A stretch of DNA of 64,000 nucleotides from Telluria aromaticivorans (GTDB lineage: Bacteria; Pseudomonadota; Gammaproteobacteria; Burkholderiales; Burkholderiaceae_D), in the NCBI RefSeq assembly GCF_013003915.1, contig NZ_JABAIV010000003.1:496001-560000 (forward strand), given 5' to 3'. A program made the position numbers and the translations under genes. The notes under the pieces were generated by a model. That model saw nothing but the letters and a program-made list of their open reading frames with translations, had not been told where the DNA came from and searched no databases. Of this stretch, positions 54,836-62,734 are shown piece by piece. Within the stretch, counting starts at the first letter, position 1; each line of letters opens with the position of its first letter.

Positions 54836-55777
54836 ATGCCAGCATTGACCCCTGCCGCAGCCGGCGCGCCCTACAGCGTGCCGCCCGAACCGAGCCGCCT
54901 GCCCGCTTTCCTGCTGGCAGTGGCCGTGCACGCCGTGCTGGTGGGCTTTTTGTGGTTCGGCATCAGCTGGCAGAACAACGAGCCGGTTGCGGTCGAAGCC
55001 GAAGTCTGGGACATGTCGGTCCAGACCGCCGCCGCACCCGAACTCCCTCCCCCGCCCGCGCCGGAACCCGAGCCACGGCCTGAACCGACCCCGCCGCCGC
55101 CACGCGTGGCCGAGCCGATACCAATCGAGCGCCCTGCCCCGACGCCGCCCGACATCAACCTTCAGCGTGAAAAAGAGCTGAAGGAAAAAGCGCGCAAGCA
55201 GGAGCTGGCCGAGAAACGCGAACTCGAACGCAAGGAAGAAGCCCGCAAGGAACTCGCCGAGCAGAAGAAGCGCGACGAGGCCGAACGCAAGGAACTCGCC
55301 AATAAGGAAGCGGACGACAAGAAGAAGCTCGAGAAGCAGGCCGCCGACAAGAAACTTGCCGCGGACAAGGCCGCCAAGGACAAGGCCGAGAAAGCCGAAG
55401 CCGCCAAGCTGGCCAAGTTCCGCGACGAAGAAATGAAACGCATGGCCGGCGCCATGGGCAGCGGCGGCAGCGCCGTCAAATCGACCGCGCCGAAGGCAGA
55501 TGCCGGCTACGTGGCCGCGATCACCGCCGCGATCAAGAGCGCCACTGCGTACGCCGGCAGCACCACCATGCCGGGCAATCCGAAAGCCGTGTTCAAGGTC
55601 GACCAGTTGCCGACCGGTGAAATCATGTCGGTGCGGCTGGTGAAAAGCAGCGGTGTGCCTGAGTTCGACCGGGCAGTTCAAAATGGTATCAAGAATGCTT
55701 CGCCTCTCCCGAAGAAGAAAGACGGGACGGTGGAACGCACGCTCGACGTTAATTTCTCGATGAAGGATTACGACTGA
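54836..55777 (+). CDS. tolA: cell envelope integrity protein TolA
   Basis: A 313-residue TolA: short cytoplasmic N-terminus, TM at about 22-42 (LPAFLLAVAVHAVLVGFLWF), a Pro/Glu-rich stretch (about 65-105), a long Lys/Glu/Ala coiled coil (about 110-205), and a C-terminal TonB-like domain (about 220-313; MPGNPKAVFKVDQLPTGEIM, LVKSSGVPEFDRAVQNGIKN). It links TolQR to TolB and Pal across the periplasm. The start MPALTPAAAG lies 19 bases after tolR. Confidence 0.96.
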   Translation: MPALTPAAAGAPYSVPPEPSRLPAFLLAVAVHAVLVGFLWFGISWQNNEPVAVEAEVWDMSVQTAAAPELPPPPAPEPEPRPEPTPPPPRVAEPIPIERPAPTPPDINLQREKELKEKARKQELAEKRELERKEEARKELAEQKKRDEAERKELANKEADDKKKLEKQAADKKLAADKAAKDKAEKAEAAKLAKFRDEEMKRMAGAMGSGGSAVKSTAPKADAGYVAAITAAIKSATAYAGSTTMPGNPKAVFKVDQLPTGEIMSVRLVKSSGVPEFDRAVQNGIKNASPLPKKKDGTVERTLDVNFSMKDYD

Positions 55778-55805
55778 CTGGGTTAGTCCAATCAAACGCT
55801 CAACT

Positions 55806-57068
55806 ATGAAAAAACTCCATTACCTGCTGTTCAGCGCTACCCTTCTGGCGGGCACCGCCCAGGCCCAGCTCAAGGTTGAAATCGCCGGCGTCGGCAGCAA
55901 CCAGATTCCCGTCGCCGTCGCCGCCTTTGCCGATGAATCGGTGGCCCCGGAACAGGTGTCTGCCATTATCCGCGCCGACCTGGAGCGCAGCGGCCTGTTC
56001 AAGGTGGTCGATGCGGGCCAGGCCATCAGCGACAGCGCCAGCCCCGACCTCGCCGCCTTCAAGGCGCGCGGCGTCCAGGCGCTGGTCGTGGGCAGCGTGG
56101 CGCGCCAGCCGGATGGCCGCCTGGCCGTGCGCTACAAGCTGCACGACACCGTCGGCGGCACCCAGCTGTCGCAATTGGGCGGCGAAGTCCAGCCGAAGTA
56201 CACCCGCCTGCAAGCCCACCGCATCGCCGACGACGTCTACGAAAAGCTGACCGGCACCCGCGGCATCTTCTCGACCCGCATCGCCTATGTGAAAGAAGAC
56301 CGCGCCAACCGTAACTACACCCTGGCCGTGGCCGACGCCGACGGCGAGAACGAAATCGTCGCCACCCGCGGCCGTGAACCGATCATCTCGCCAGCCTGGT
56401 CGCCGGACGGCAGCAAGGTCGCCTATGTCTCGATGGAAGACCGTAAACCGGTGGTCTACCTGCAAGATCTGATGACCGGCCGCCGCAACGTGATTTCCAA
56501 CGTCAAGGGCAACAACTCGGCCCCGGCATGGGCACCGAACGGCAACATGCTGGCCGTGGCCCTGTCGAAGGATGGCAATACCGAAATCTATACGGTCGGC
56601 GCCGACGGCACCGGCCACCGCCGCCTGACCAACAGCGCCTCGATCGACACCGAGCCGCAGTTCTCGGCCGACGGCCAGAGTATTTACTTCACCAGCGACC
56701 GCAGCGGCGGCCCGCAGATCTACAAGATGAGCGTCTCGGGCGGCAATCCGACCCGCGTCACCTTCAACGGCAACTACAACATCAGCCCGCGCGTGTCTTC
56801 GGACGGCAAGACCCTGGCATGGATCTCCCAGCGCAATGGCGGTTTCTCCCTTTACGCGATGGACCTGGCCAGCGGCCAGGAACTGCGCCTGGCCGATGGG
56901 GCCACCGAACCGAGTTTTTCGCCTAACGGCAAGTACATCATGTATGCGACCAAGGGCGGCGGGCGTGTCTCGCTGGCCGTGGTCTCGGTGGATGGACGGG
57001 TAAAGCAGCGCTTGACTACCAAAGCGGGAAACATTCGGGAGCCCAGCTGGGGTCCCTTCATGAAGTAA
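55806..57068 (+). CDS. tolB: Tol-Pal system beta-propeller protein TolB
   Basis: A 420-residue periplasmic TolB. It has a signal peptide cut after GTAQA, an N-terminal D1 domain (about 22-150; RADLERSGLFKVVDAGQ), and a six-bladed propeller with repeated WSPDGSKVAYVS, WAPNGNMLAVALSKDGN, SADGQSIYFTSDRSGGPQIY and FSPNGKYIMYATKGGG units. It binds Pal and TolA. tolA ends 28 bases upstream. Confidence 0.97.
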   Translation: MKKLHYLLFSATLLAGTAQAQLKVEIAGVGSNQIPVAVAAFADESVAPEQVSAIIRADLERSGLFKVVDAGQAISDSASPDLAAFKARGVQALVVGSVARQPDGRLAVRYKLHDTVGGTQLSQLGGEVQPKYTRLQAHRIADDVYEKLTGTRGIFSTRIAYVKEDRANRNYTLAVADADGENEIVATRGREPIISPAWSPDGSKVAYVSMEDRKPVVYLQDLMTGRRNVISNVKGNNSAPAWAPNGNMLAVALSKDGNTEIYTVGADGTGHRRLTNSASIDTEPQFSADGQSIYFTSDRSGGPQIYKMSVSGGNPTRVTFNGNYNISPRVSSDGKTLAWISQRNGGFSLYAMDLASGQELRLADGATEPSFSPNGKYIMYATKGGGRVSLAVVSVDGRVKQRLTTKAGNIREPSWGPFMK

Positions 57069-57103
57069 AGAAGTAAACTTTTTATTAGACAAGGAGAAAA
57101 ACC

Positions 57104-57625
57104 ATGCGCCACTTCCATAAAGTAGCCCTTATCGCTTCGGCTGTCCTGCTCACCGCTTGCTCGTCGACGCCCAAGCTGAACGAAACCCCGGTCGTCGAAA
57201 AGAGCCCGACCCCGGTAGCCCAGCCGGCTGATCCGCGCGACGTTCGTCCAGTGGAAACCGGCAGCGTCGACCCGCTGAACGATCCAAAAGGCGTGCTGGC
57301 CAACCGCAGCGTCTACTTCGACTACGACAGCTTCGTCGTGCGCGAAGACGGCAAGCCGGTCGTCGCCAACCATTCGGGCTACCTGACCAAGAACGGGGCT
57401 CGCAAGGTCCTGATCCAGGGCAATACCGACGAACGCGGCGGCACCGAGTACAACCTGGCCCTGGGCCAGAAGCGTGCCGAAGCCGTCCGCCGTTCGATGT
57501 CGTCGCTGGGCGTGTCGGAAAACCAGATGGAAGCCGTGTCGCTGGGCGAAGAAAAGCCGAAAGCCACCGGTAGCGACGAAGCTGCATGGGCTGAAAACCG
57601 CCGCGCCGATATCGTTTACCAGTAA
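57104..57625 (+). CDS. pal: peptidoglycan-associated lipoprotein Pal
   Basis: A 173-residue OmpA-like lipoprotein: lipobox LLTACSS with Cys19, then a Pro-rich linker, then the OmpA_C domain starting RSVYFDYDSFVVREDGKPVV with the peptidoglycan-binding segment IQGNTDERGGTEYNLALGQK RA-x-AV. AAGGAG lies eight bases before the ATG. A strong intrinsic terminator follows 76 bases after the stop. Confidence 0.97.
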   Translation: MRHFHKVALIASAVLLTACSSTPKLNETPVVEKSPTPVAQPADPRDVRPVETGSVDPLNDPKGVLANRSVYFDYDSFVVREDGKPVVANHSGYLTKNGARKVLIQGNTDERGGTEYNLALGQKRAEAVRRSMSSLGVSENQMEAVSLGEEKPKATGSDEAAWAENRRADIVYQ

Positions 57626-57701
57626 TCAACTGACCTTGACAGCGCTTGGCGGCTTCCCCGGAAGATCGTGAGGCGCTCTTAAGTCAAGCGCGATTGACAA
57701 T

Positions 57702-57740
57702 GGGGCGGATAGCAGTGCAGACTGCATCCGCCCCGTTTTT
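57702..57740 (+). terminator. strong intrinsic terminator between pal and cpoB
   Basis: GGGGCGGAT-a-GCAGT-gcag-ACTGC-ATCCGCCCC followed by GTTTTT, a 14-bp stem with a single bulge. A TTGACA lies just before it (57694-57699) without a convincing -10. Confidence 0.9.
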
Positions 57741-57766
57741 ACTCTGCAACCGGAAAGATCCCTGCC

Positions 57767-58522
57767 ATGATGAAATTGTCCCCGTCCCGCCTCGCCTGCC
57801 TCGTCCTGATGGCCTGGATGCCATTGCAGGCATCCGCCGGCCTGCTCGACGACGACGAAGCGCGCAAGGCCATCCTCGACCTGCGCACCAAGGTCGATTC
57901 CATTGCCCGCGACCTGAACGCGCGCATCGATACCAAGTCGGACAAGACCGTCCAGCTCGACATGCTGAACCAGCACGAGCAGACCATGCAAGAAATTTCC
58001 CGCCTGCGCGGCCAGATCGAAGTGCTGGCCAACGAGATCAGCAAGGCGCAGAACTCCCAGAAACAGCTGTACGCCGACCTCGATGCGCGCATCAAGAAGA
58101 TCGAGCCGCAGCAGGAAATCGTCGACGGCCAGGCCGCCGAAGTGCTGCCATCCGAAAAGACCGCCTACGAGAGCGCCACGGCCATGTTCCAGTCGGGCGA
58201 CTACAAGGGCGCCGCCACCGCGCTGCAGGACTTCGTGCGCCGCTACCCGGAATCGCCTTACGCCTCGAACGCCCAGTACTGGCTCGGCAACGCCTACTAC
58301 GCCCTGGGCGACTACAAGAAGGCCATCGCCGCCCAGGAAGTCGTGACCAGAACGTATTCCGATAGCCCCAAGGTGCCGGACGCCATGCTGAACATCGCCA
58401 GCAGCTATGCCCTGCTCAAGGACAGCAAGAACGCCAAGAAGGCATTGCAGCAGCTGGTGTCGAAATACCCCGGCACGAGCGCCGGCAAGACCGCGAAAGA
58501 CCGATTGGCTTCGCTGAAATAA
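57767..58522 (+). CDS. cpoB: Tol-Pal associated protein CpoB (YbgF)
   Basis: A 251-residue periplasmic protein: signal peptide to about residue 24, an N-terminal coiled coil (ILDLRTKVDSIARDLNARID, QEISRLRGQIEVLANEISKA) that trimerises and binds TolA, then TPR repeats (AYESATAMFQSGDYKGAATA, AQYWLGNAYYALGDYKKAIA, LNIASSYALLKDSKNAKKAL). CpoB coordinates peptidoglycan synthesis with outer-membrane constriction. It follows pal as usual but is separated from it by an intrinsic terminator. Confidence 0.96.
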   Translation: MMKLSPSRLACLVLMAWMPLQASAGLLDDDEARKAILDLRTKVDSIARDLNARIDTKSDKTVQLDMLNQHEQTMQEISRLRGQIEVLANEISKAQNSQKQLYADLDARIKKIEPQQEIVDGQAAEVLPSEKTAYESATAMFQSGDYKGAATALQDFVRRYPESPYASNAQYWLGNAYYALGDYKKAIAAQEVVTRTYSDSPKVPDAMLNIASSYALLKDSKNAKKALQQLVSKYPGTSAGKTAKDRLASLK

Positions 58523-58556
58523 GTTCCCGGTTGGGCTGGACGACGGGACGCGGGAT

Positions 58557-58585
58557 TTGACAGGATGTGTCCAGCATCCTATAAT
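58557..58585 (+). promoter_or_regulatory. consensus sigma-70 promoter of tRNA-Lys
   Basis: TTGACA (58557-58562), 17-bp spacer, TATAAT (58580-58585): a perfect consensus pair. The tRNA begins 12 bases after the -10. Confidence 0.95.
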
Positions 58586-58596
58586 CTCGCTTCTTC

Positions 58597-58672
58597 GGGT
58601 CGTTAGCTCAGCTGGTAGAGCAGCGGACTTTTAATCCGTTGGTCGCAGGTTCGAATCCCGCACGGCCTACCA
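58597..58672 (+). tRNA. tRNA-Lys (anticodon UUU)
   Basis: A 76-nt tRNA with acceptor GGGTCGT/ACGGCCT (first pair G-U), D-arm TAGCTCAGCTGGTAGAGCA, anticodon stem-loop GCGGA-CTTTTAA-TCCGT (TTT), T-arm GCAGGTTCGAATCCCGC and an encoded CCA. Confidence 0.98.
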
Positions 58673-58683
58673 CGAATACCCAG

Positions 58684-58716
58684 AAAGCCCATGAATTCAC
58701 GTTCGTGGGCTTTTTG
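58684..58716 (+). terminator. intrinsic terminator after tRNA-Lys
   Basis: AAAGCCCA-tgaa...ttcg-TGGGCTTTTT stem with T run, 12 bases after the tRNA. Confidence 0.85.
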
Positions 58717-58821
58717 CTTTTGCTTGCGAAATGGAAGGCATCGGCGGCGCCCTTGTTTTTCGTACCGAACACCTGCACGCCGTAAAATACGGCTTTGAAC
58801 CCTCACCTTTAGAACACCAGC

Positions 58822-59070
58822 ATGGAAAACATCGACCAGCGTTACCTCGTCCAGCAAAACAAGCTCGCCGACAAAGAAAACAAGGCGCCCGTGTTCGCCA
58901 AAGTCATGCGCAGCAAGGAAGGCAAGTTCGAAGGCGTCTCCTTCATCAGGAACAAGGAAAAAGCCACCGTCATGACGGTCGCCGATGCCCAGGAAGTCAT
59001 CGACTGGGCCGCTAAAAAGAAGGGCAGCGCCCACGAATACGTGACCAAGATTATTTGCGTCGGGCAGTAG
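58822..59070 (+). CDS. uncharacterised 82-residue protein
   Basis: A small, Lys-rich soluble protein (MENIDQRYLVQQNKLADKEN, then APVFAKVMRSKEGKFEGVSF, VMTVADAQEVIDWAAKKKGS, ending KIICVGQ). No signal peptide, membrane segment or known motif is seen. The codon use matches its neighbours (G/C at third positions), which supports a real gene, but no clear Shine-Dalgarno precedes the ATG. It stands alone between the tRNA-Lys terminator and a terminator at 59151. Function unknown. Confidence 0.6.
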   Translation: MENIDQRYLVQQNKLADKENKAPVFAKVMRSKEGKFEGVSFIRNKEKATVMTVADAQEVIDWAAKKKGSAHEYVTKIICVGQ

Positions 59071-59150
59071 ACATCCATTCGCTTGCTTCCAGCGGCTGAT
59101 GGCGCACCGGCCCAGCGGATTCGAGACAAGCGCCGGATTGTGGACGCGAA

Positions 59151-59180
59151 AAAAACGCCAGCCTCGCGGTTGGCGTTTTT
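59151..59180. terminator. bidirectional terminator between two small genes
   Basis: AAAAACGCCA-gcctcgcgg-TTGGCGTTTTT: symmetric stem with A and T tracts, placed between the convergent genes at 58822-59070 and 59204-59623. Confidence 0.85.
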
Positions 59181-59203
59181 GTTTCGAGCTTTGACGGCTC
59201 GGT

Positions 59204-59623
59204 TCAGCGCTGGGCCAGCGTCGCCCTCACCACGATCAGCTGGGCGATTCTCGAGTCGGTCGACACATAGCTCATCACCATGTCATCGCCCTGGTCGCCG
59301 CGGTTGAAGACCATTTCCACATTGCCGTCCCGAGAAACGAATTTATCTTTGGATAGTGCAACGAGGTGAATCGGACGCTGCTTGTCGATCTGGGCAGAAA
59401 TGCCGCTGGCTGCAGGATCCACCTTCAGGCGCCAGCCGTTCGACAAGGCGTACTGGCCGCGGACTGTGTCGAGGTCTTCCTGGAATATACGGCGTGCGGG
59501 CGCAGTCACCTGCACACTCGACATGGCGCTGTCGGAAGTGACTGGATACTTGCTTGCCTGCGCGCCGGCTTCGGATGCCAGCACCAGCAGGCCGGCAGAA
59601 ACTGCCAGGGATAGGGAACGCAT
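59204..59623 (-). CDS. uncharacterised exported protein
   Basis: A 139-residue protein with a signal peptide (MRSLSLAVSAGLLVLASEAG, likely cut after GAQA). The mature part contains SSVQVTAPARRIFQEDLDTV, YALSNGWRLKV, a Gly/Asp-rich middle and a C-terminal beta-rich half (MVMSYVSTDSRIAQLIVVRA). AAGGAG lies seven bases before the ATG, a strong start. No family is recognised; the layout resembles small periplasmic proteins common in Oxalobacteraceae. It is monocistronic between a shared terminator and a long gene-free stretch. Confidence 0.72.
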   Translation of the reverse strand: MRSLSLAVSAGLLVLASEAGAQASKYPVTSDSAMSSVQVTAPARRIFQEDLDTVRGQYALSNGWRLKVDPAASGISAQIDKQRPIHLVALSKDKFVSRDGNVEMVFNRGDQGDDMVMSYVSTDSRIAQLIVVRATLAQR

Positions 59624-60407
59624 GATTGCTCCTTCGCGAAATGGTAAGGGCGTTGGCCGGGCACTGGTGCAAGCGGGTAGAACCGCAATGAGATGCCTGC
59701 CGGACGATTAGCGCAACACTGGCCATGCCAGAGGCGGTTAACCCAGTCTAGGGCGGCGTCTGGTGGGTGCAAGGCGCATGCAGCCCACATCACAAAACGG
59801 TCTCGAAGCAGAAAATATCAGATCGGGACGAAATGATGCATTAATCGCTGCACCGACCGGTTTTTCGTATCGCGATCAGGTTCGTTACCTGCCAGGGATA
59901 CAGGAACCATGTTGGTTGTTTCCGACGCAATGCAGTCTTGACTTGACTTTCTGGGGTGCGAGCAGGATATTGTTGATAGAGGGCAATTAGTTGAGGTTGT
60001 AACGAATCGTGTACACCCTTGAATTCACTGACCGGGAATGTAAAATGAATAACATCCCGTGCAGCCCAGCAGCGTGATCGCAATACGAATCGCATGTGAA
60101 GTCGAAGCTTAGTACTGGTCACCGCATGTCTAGCCACCCTGTTCCGTACCACCTGGACACGTGCCCGCAGCTGGCCGATGCCCGCATCGGCCAGCCTGAC
60201 CCGAATCGCGCAGCACCGCGCGGCCATGCCTGCCCACCGGGCTGGAACTATCCGGCCACCGCTGCCCGGCTTGCCTGAGCTCGGCGAGCGCGGCAAGGGA
60301 AACCTCAGCGCAGACTCTGCCGGGCCCCGCAGTCAGCTTTTCCAAGCTTCGTATCAACGACATCAATCAATGCAGGTCTCCGGCGGAGACGGCAACAGGA
60401 ACCGACC
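59624..60407. other. 784-base region without a supported gene
   Basis: The left part (59624-60060) is AT-richer than its surroundings and has no open frame with a start signal. A dyad GGGAATGT/ACATCCC lies at about 60034-60058. The right part (60060-60400) is GC-rich, with frames of 50-60 codons that lack Shine-Dalgarno sequences. It may be the leader of the small gene at 60408 or an unrecognised RNA. Confidence 0.4.
60019..60046 (+). promoter_or_regulatory. candidate promoter in the 59.6-60.4 kb gap
   Basis: TTGAAT (60019-60024), 16-bp spacer, TAAAAT (60041-60046). It would give a leader of about 355 nt before the small gene at 60408. A dyad overlaps the -10. Confidence 0.4.
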
Positions 60408-60590
60408 ATGAACACCGAACATTCGCAGCAGAACATCCATCCAGCTACCGTCGACCGCAGCAACCCGGCGGCGCCGAAGCGCACCTTTGCCAAGGGCATC
60501 ATCTCGAACAGCCGCCGCATCCGCCAGCGCCTGGGTGTGGCGCTCGGCCTCAGCCTTGGCCTGGCTGCGCTTGTCATCGTCATGGAATGA
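60408..60590 (+). CDS. small single-span membrane protein, unknown function
   Basis: A 60-residue protein with a polar N-terminal half (MNTEHSQQNIHPATVDRSNP), a basic stretch (SRRIRQRLG) and a C-terminal hydrophobic helix (VALGLSLGLAALVIV), ending VME. This is the shape of a tail-anchored or positive-inside small membrane protein. AGGAA lies six bases before the ATG, and an intrinsic terminator follows three bases after the stop; both support expression. No family is recognised. Confidence 0.65.
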   Translation: MNTEHSQQNIHPATVDRSNPAAPKRTFAKGIISNSRRIRQRLGVALGLSLGLAALVIVME

Positions 60591-60592
60591 CA

Positions 60593-60627
60593 AAACGGCG
60601 GTGCGCTAACCAGGCACACCGCCGTTT
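60593..60627 (+). terminator. intrinsic terminator after the small membrane-protein gene
   Basis: AAACGGCGGTG and CACCGCCGTTT pair around a 13-base loop; it also faces the convergent MCP gene ending at 60678. Confidence 0.85.
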
Positions 60628-60677
60628 CTCCTGCGCTTCGCAGTCATGGCGGGCCTTGCCGGCCCGCCATGCCACCG

Positions 60678-62411
60678 TCAGAACTCTTCCCACCCCTCGG
60701 TTGCCGCAGCCGTCTGCGCGCTCTTGCCAGCGCGCTTCGGCGCGGTGGCGCCGGTGTCCAGCCGGACCGTCGCGGTAGCCGGCTTGTCCATCGCACGAAC
60801 CACGGGGCTGGCGACCCGCGGCACCGGCGCCATGGCGCGTGGCGCGCGCGCCGCAGGCACTGCCGGTGCATCGAGCCTGAACGCACCCACCGTCAGCGCC
60901 AGCTGCGCCGCTTCATCCTGCAGCGACTGGGCCGCGGCCGAGGCCTGCTCCACCAGCGCCGCGTTCTGCTGGGTCACCTGGTCCATCTGTGTGACGGCGT
61001 CGTTGATCTGTTCGATGCCCGCGGTCTGTTCCTGGCTGGCGGCGGTGATCTCCGCCATGATGTCGGTCACCTGGCCGACGCTGTGGACGATCTCGGCCAT
61101 CGTGGCGCCGGCCTGGTCGACCAGTTCCGAGCCGTGGTTCACTTTCTGCACCGAATCGTCGATCAACGCCTTGATTTCCTTTGCCGCCGTCGCGCTGCGC
61201 TGCGCCAGGTTGCGCACTTCGCTTGCGACCACGGCGAAGCCACGGCCCTGCTCGCCAGCGCGCGCCGCTTCCACGGCGGCATTCAGGGCCAGGATGTTGG
61301 TCTGGAAGGCGATGCCGTCGATGACCGAGATGATGTCGACGATGCGTGTGGCTGAGGTATTGATCTCGCCCATCGTACGCACTACCTGCTCGACCACGGC
61401 ACCGCCCTTGCCCGCCACCTGTTGCGCGGAAGCCGCGAGCACATTGGCCTGGCGGGCGTTGTCGGCGTTCTGCTTGACGGTCGAGGTCAGTTCTTCCATC
61501 GACGACGCGGTCTCTTCCAGCGAACTGGCCTGCTGCTCGGTACGCGACGACAGGTCGAAGTTGCCTGCGGCAATCTGGCCGGAGGCGGTTGCGATCGTGT
61601 CGGTGCCGCCGCGCACGCGGGTGACGATGTCCACCAGCGACCCGTTCATGTCCTTCAGCGCCTGCAGCAGGCGGCCGGTTTCGTCGTTCGAAGTAACGTC
61701 GATCTGCTGGGTCAGGTCGCCGGCAGCCACGGCGCCGGCGATTTTCACTGCCGCCTCGATCGGGCGCACGATCGCGCGCACCAGCATCCAGCCGACCACC
61801 GCCGCCATCAGGAGACCGAACGCGAGTCCGGCCAGGCAGACCAGGCGCACCGTCTCATAGGCCGCCAGCGAGTGTTCGTAATCGGCTTTCGCCACGCGCT
61901 GCTGCAGTTCGATCAGCTCGCTACCAAGGGCGCCGACCGGCCCGAAGCTGCGCGACATCTCGCCCGCCACCAGCTCGCCCGCGCGTGCGCTGTCGTTGGC
62001 GCGCAGGGCCGCTACCGCCGGCACCAGGCCTTGCGCCAGGAAGGCTTTGCGGGCTTCGACGAACTTGCCGGCCAGCGCGGCTTCCTCGACGGTCAGCTCG
62101 GTCTGCTCGTAGGCTTTCCAGGTAGAGGAAACCGCCGCGATATTGGTATCGACCTGCTGCACGAGGGCGCTGCGCTGCGCGCTGTCGCTGATACCGACCG
62201 CCTTGGCGACGAGCAGCTGGTTGGTCGTGATCAGCTGCATGACGTGGCTGAGCTGGCCCAGGGCCACCAGGCGGTTGTCGTACAGGTTCTTCAGCTCGGC
62301 GTTTGCCTTGCTCAGGTTATAGATGCCAATGACGGCTCCGACCGCGAGCTCGGCTGCCAGAAGGCTGATGACGAAGATGAGGCGTGACTTGATGGTCAAG
62401 TTCTTGAACAT
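60678..62411 (-). CDS. methyl-accepting chemotaxis protein with CheR/CheB tether
   Basis: A 577-residue MCP. TM1 is at about 12-32, a periplasmic four-helix-bundle (4HB_MCP) domain at about 33-188 ([40 protein letters not shown]), TM2 at about 190-212, HAMP ([20 protein letters not shown]), and the signalling domain with the tip [20 protein letters not shown]. The extreme C-terminus GWEEF matches the x-W-x-x-F pentapeptide that binds CheR/CheB, after a flexible Ala/Pro linker. The sensor type suggests small solutes; the ligand is unknown. It is divergent from the cystine-type symporter gene 323 bases away. Confidence 0.95.
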   Translation of the reverse strand: MFKNLTIKSRLIFVISLLAAELAVGAVIGIYNLSKANAELKNLYDNRLVALGQLSHVMQLITTNQLLVAKAVGISDSAQRSALVQQVDTNIAAVSSTWKAYEQTELTVEEAALAGKFVEARKAFLAQGLVPAVAALRANDSARAGELVAGEMSRSFGPVGALGSELIELQQRVAKADYEHSLAAYETVRLVCLAGLAFGLLMAAVVGWMLVRAIVRPIEAAVKIAGAVAAGDLTQQIDVTSNDETGRLLQALKDMNGSLVDIVTRVRGGTDTIATASGQIAAGNFDLSSRTEQQASSLEETASSMEELTSTVKQNADNARQANVLAASAQQVAGKGGAVVEQVVRTMGEINTSATRIVDIISVIDGIAFQTNILALNAAVEAARAGEQGRGFAVVASEVRNLAQRSATAAKEIKALIDDSVQKVNHGSELVDQAGATMAEIVHSVGQVTDIMAEITAASQEQTAGIEQINDAVTQMDQVTQQNAALVEQASAAAQSLQDEAAQLALTVGAFRLDAPAVPAARAPRAMAPVPRVASPVVRAMDKPATATVRLDTGATAPKRAGKSAQTAAATEGWEEF

Positions 62412-62734
62412 GATGCGCTCGAAAGAAAATGGAATGGCGGAAGACGATGCAAGGACATCTGCAGCGGGTTTAGAAAGAGATTCTCATGCGCAACGCATAT
62501 TGACGAGCTGCTTTGCAGCCGGCAGGCGAGTCCGTCGCCGCTGCGCCACACAACTTTGTCAGGAAAACATGCGCTGTAGCTGGACTGGCTAGACATTTCC
62601 ACAACATTGCTCATCGCAGTTCCGGCCCGGCAGTGCGCGTCTTCTCCGGCGGTAATATCGGTTTGCCTATAAAATGCGGCGATAGATTTCCGTAGCGCAC
62701 TAGCTGCCTGAATCGCTCCCCATAAAAGGCCTGA
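62412..62734. other. 323-base divergent promoter region
   Basis: It holds the promoters of the MCP (minus) and the symporter (plus). TATAAA at 62668-62673 is a possible -10 for the symporter, without a good -35. No repeat, dyad or small gene stands out. Confidence 0.35.

Noticed and set aside
60126..60278. 50-codon plus-strand frame (MSSHPVPYHLD)
   Set aside because: No Shine-Dalgarno and no supporting context; it may be part of the leader of the gene at 60408.
59841..60296. 151-codon minus-strand open frame
   Set aside because: No Shine-Dalgarno, no domain, unusual composition and it overlaps a likely promoter region.
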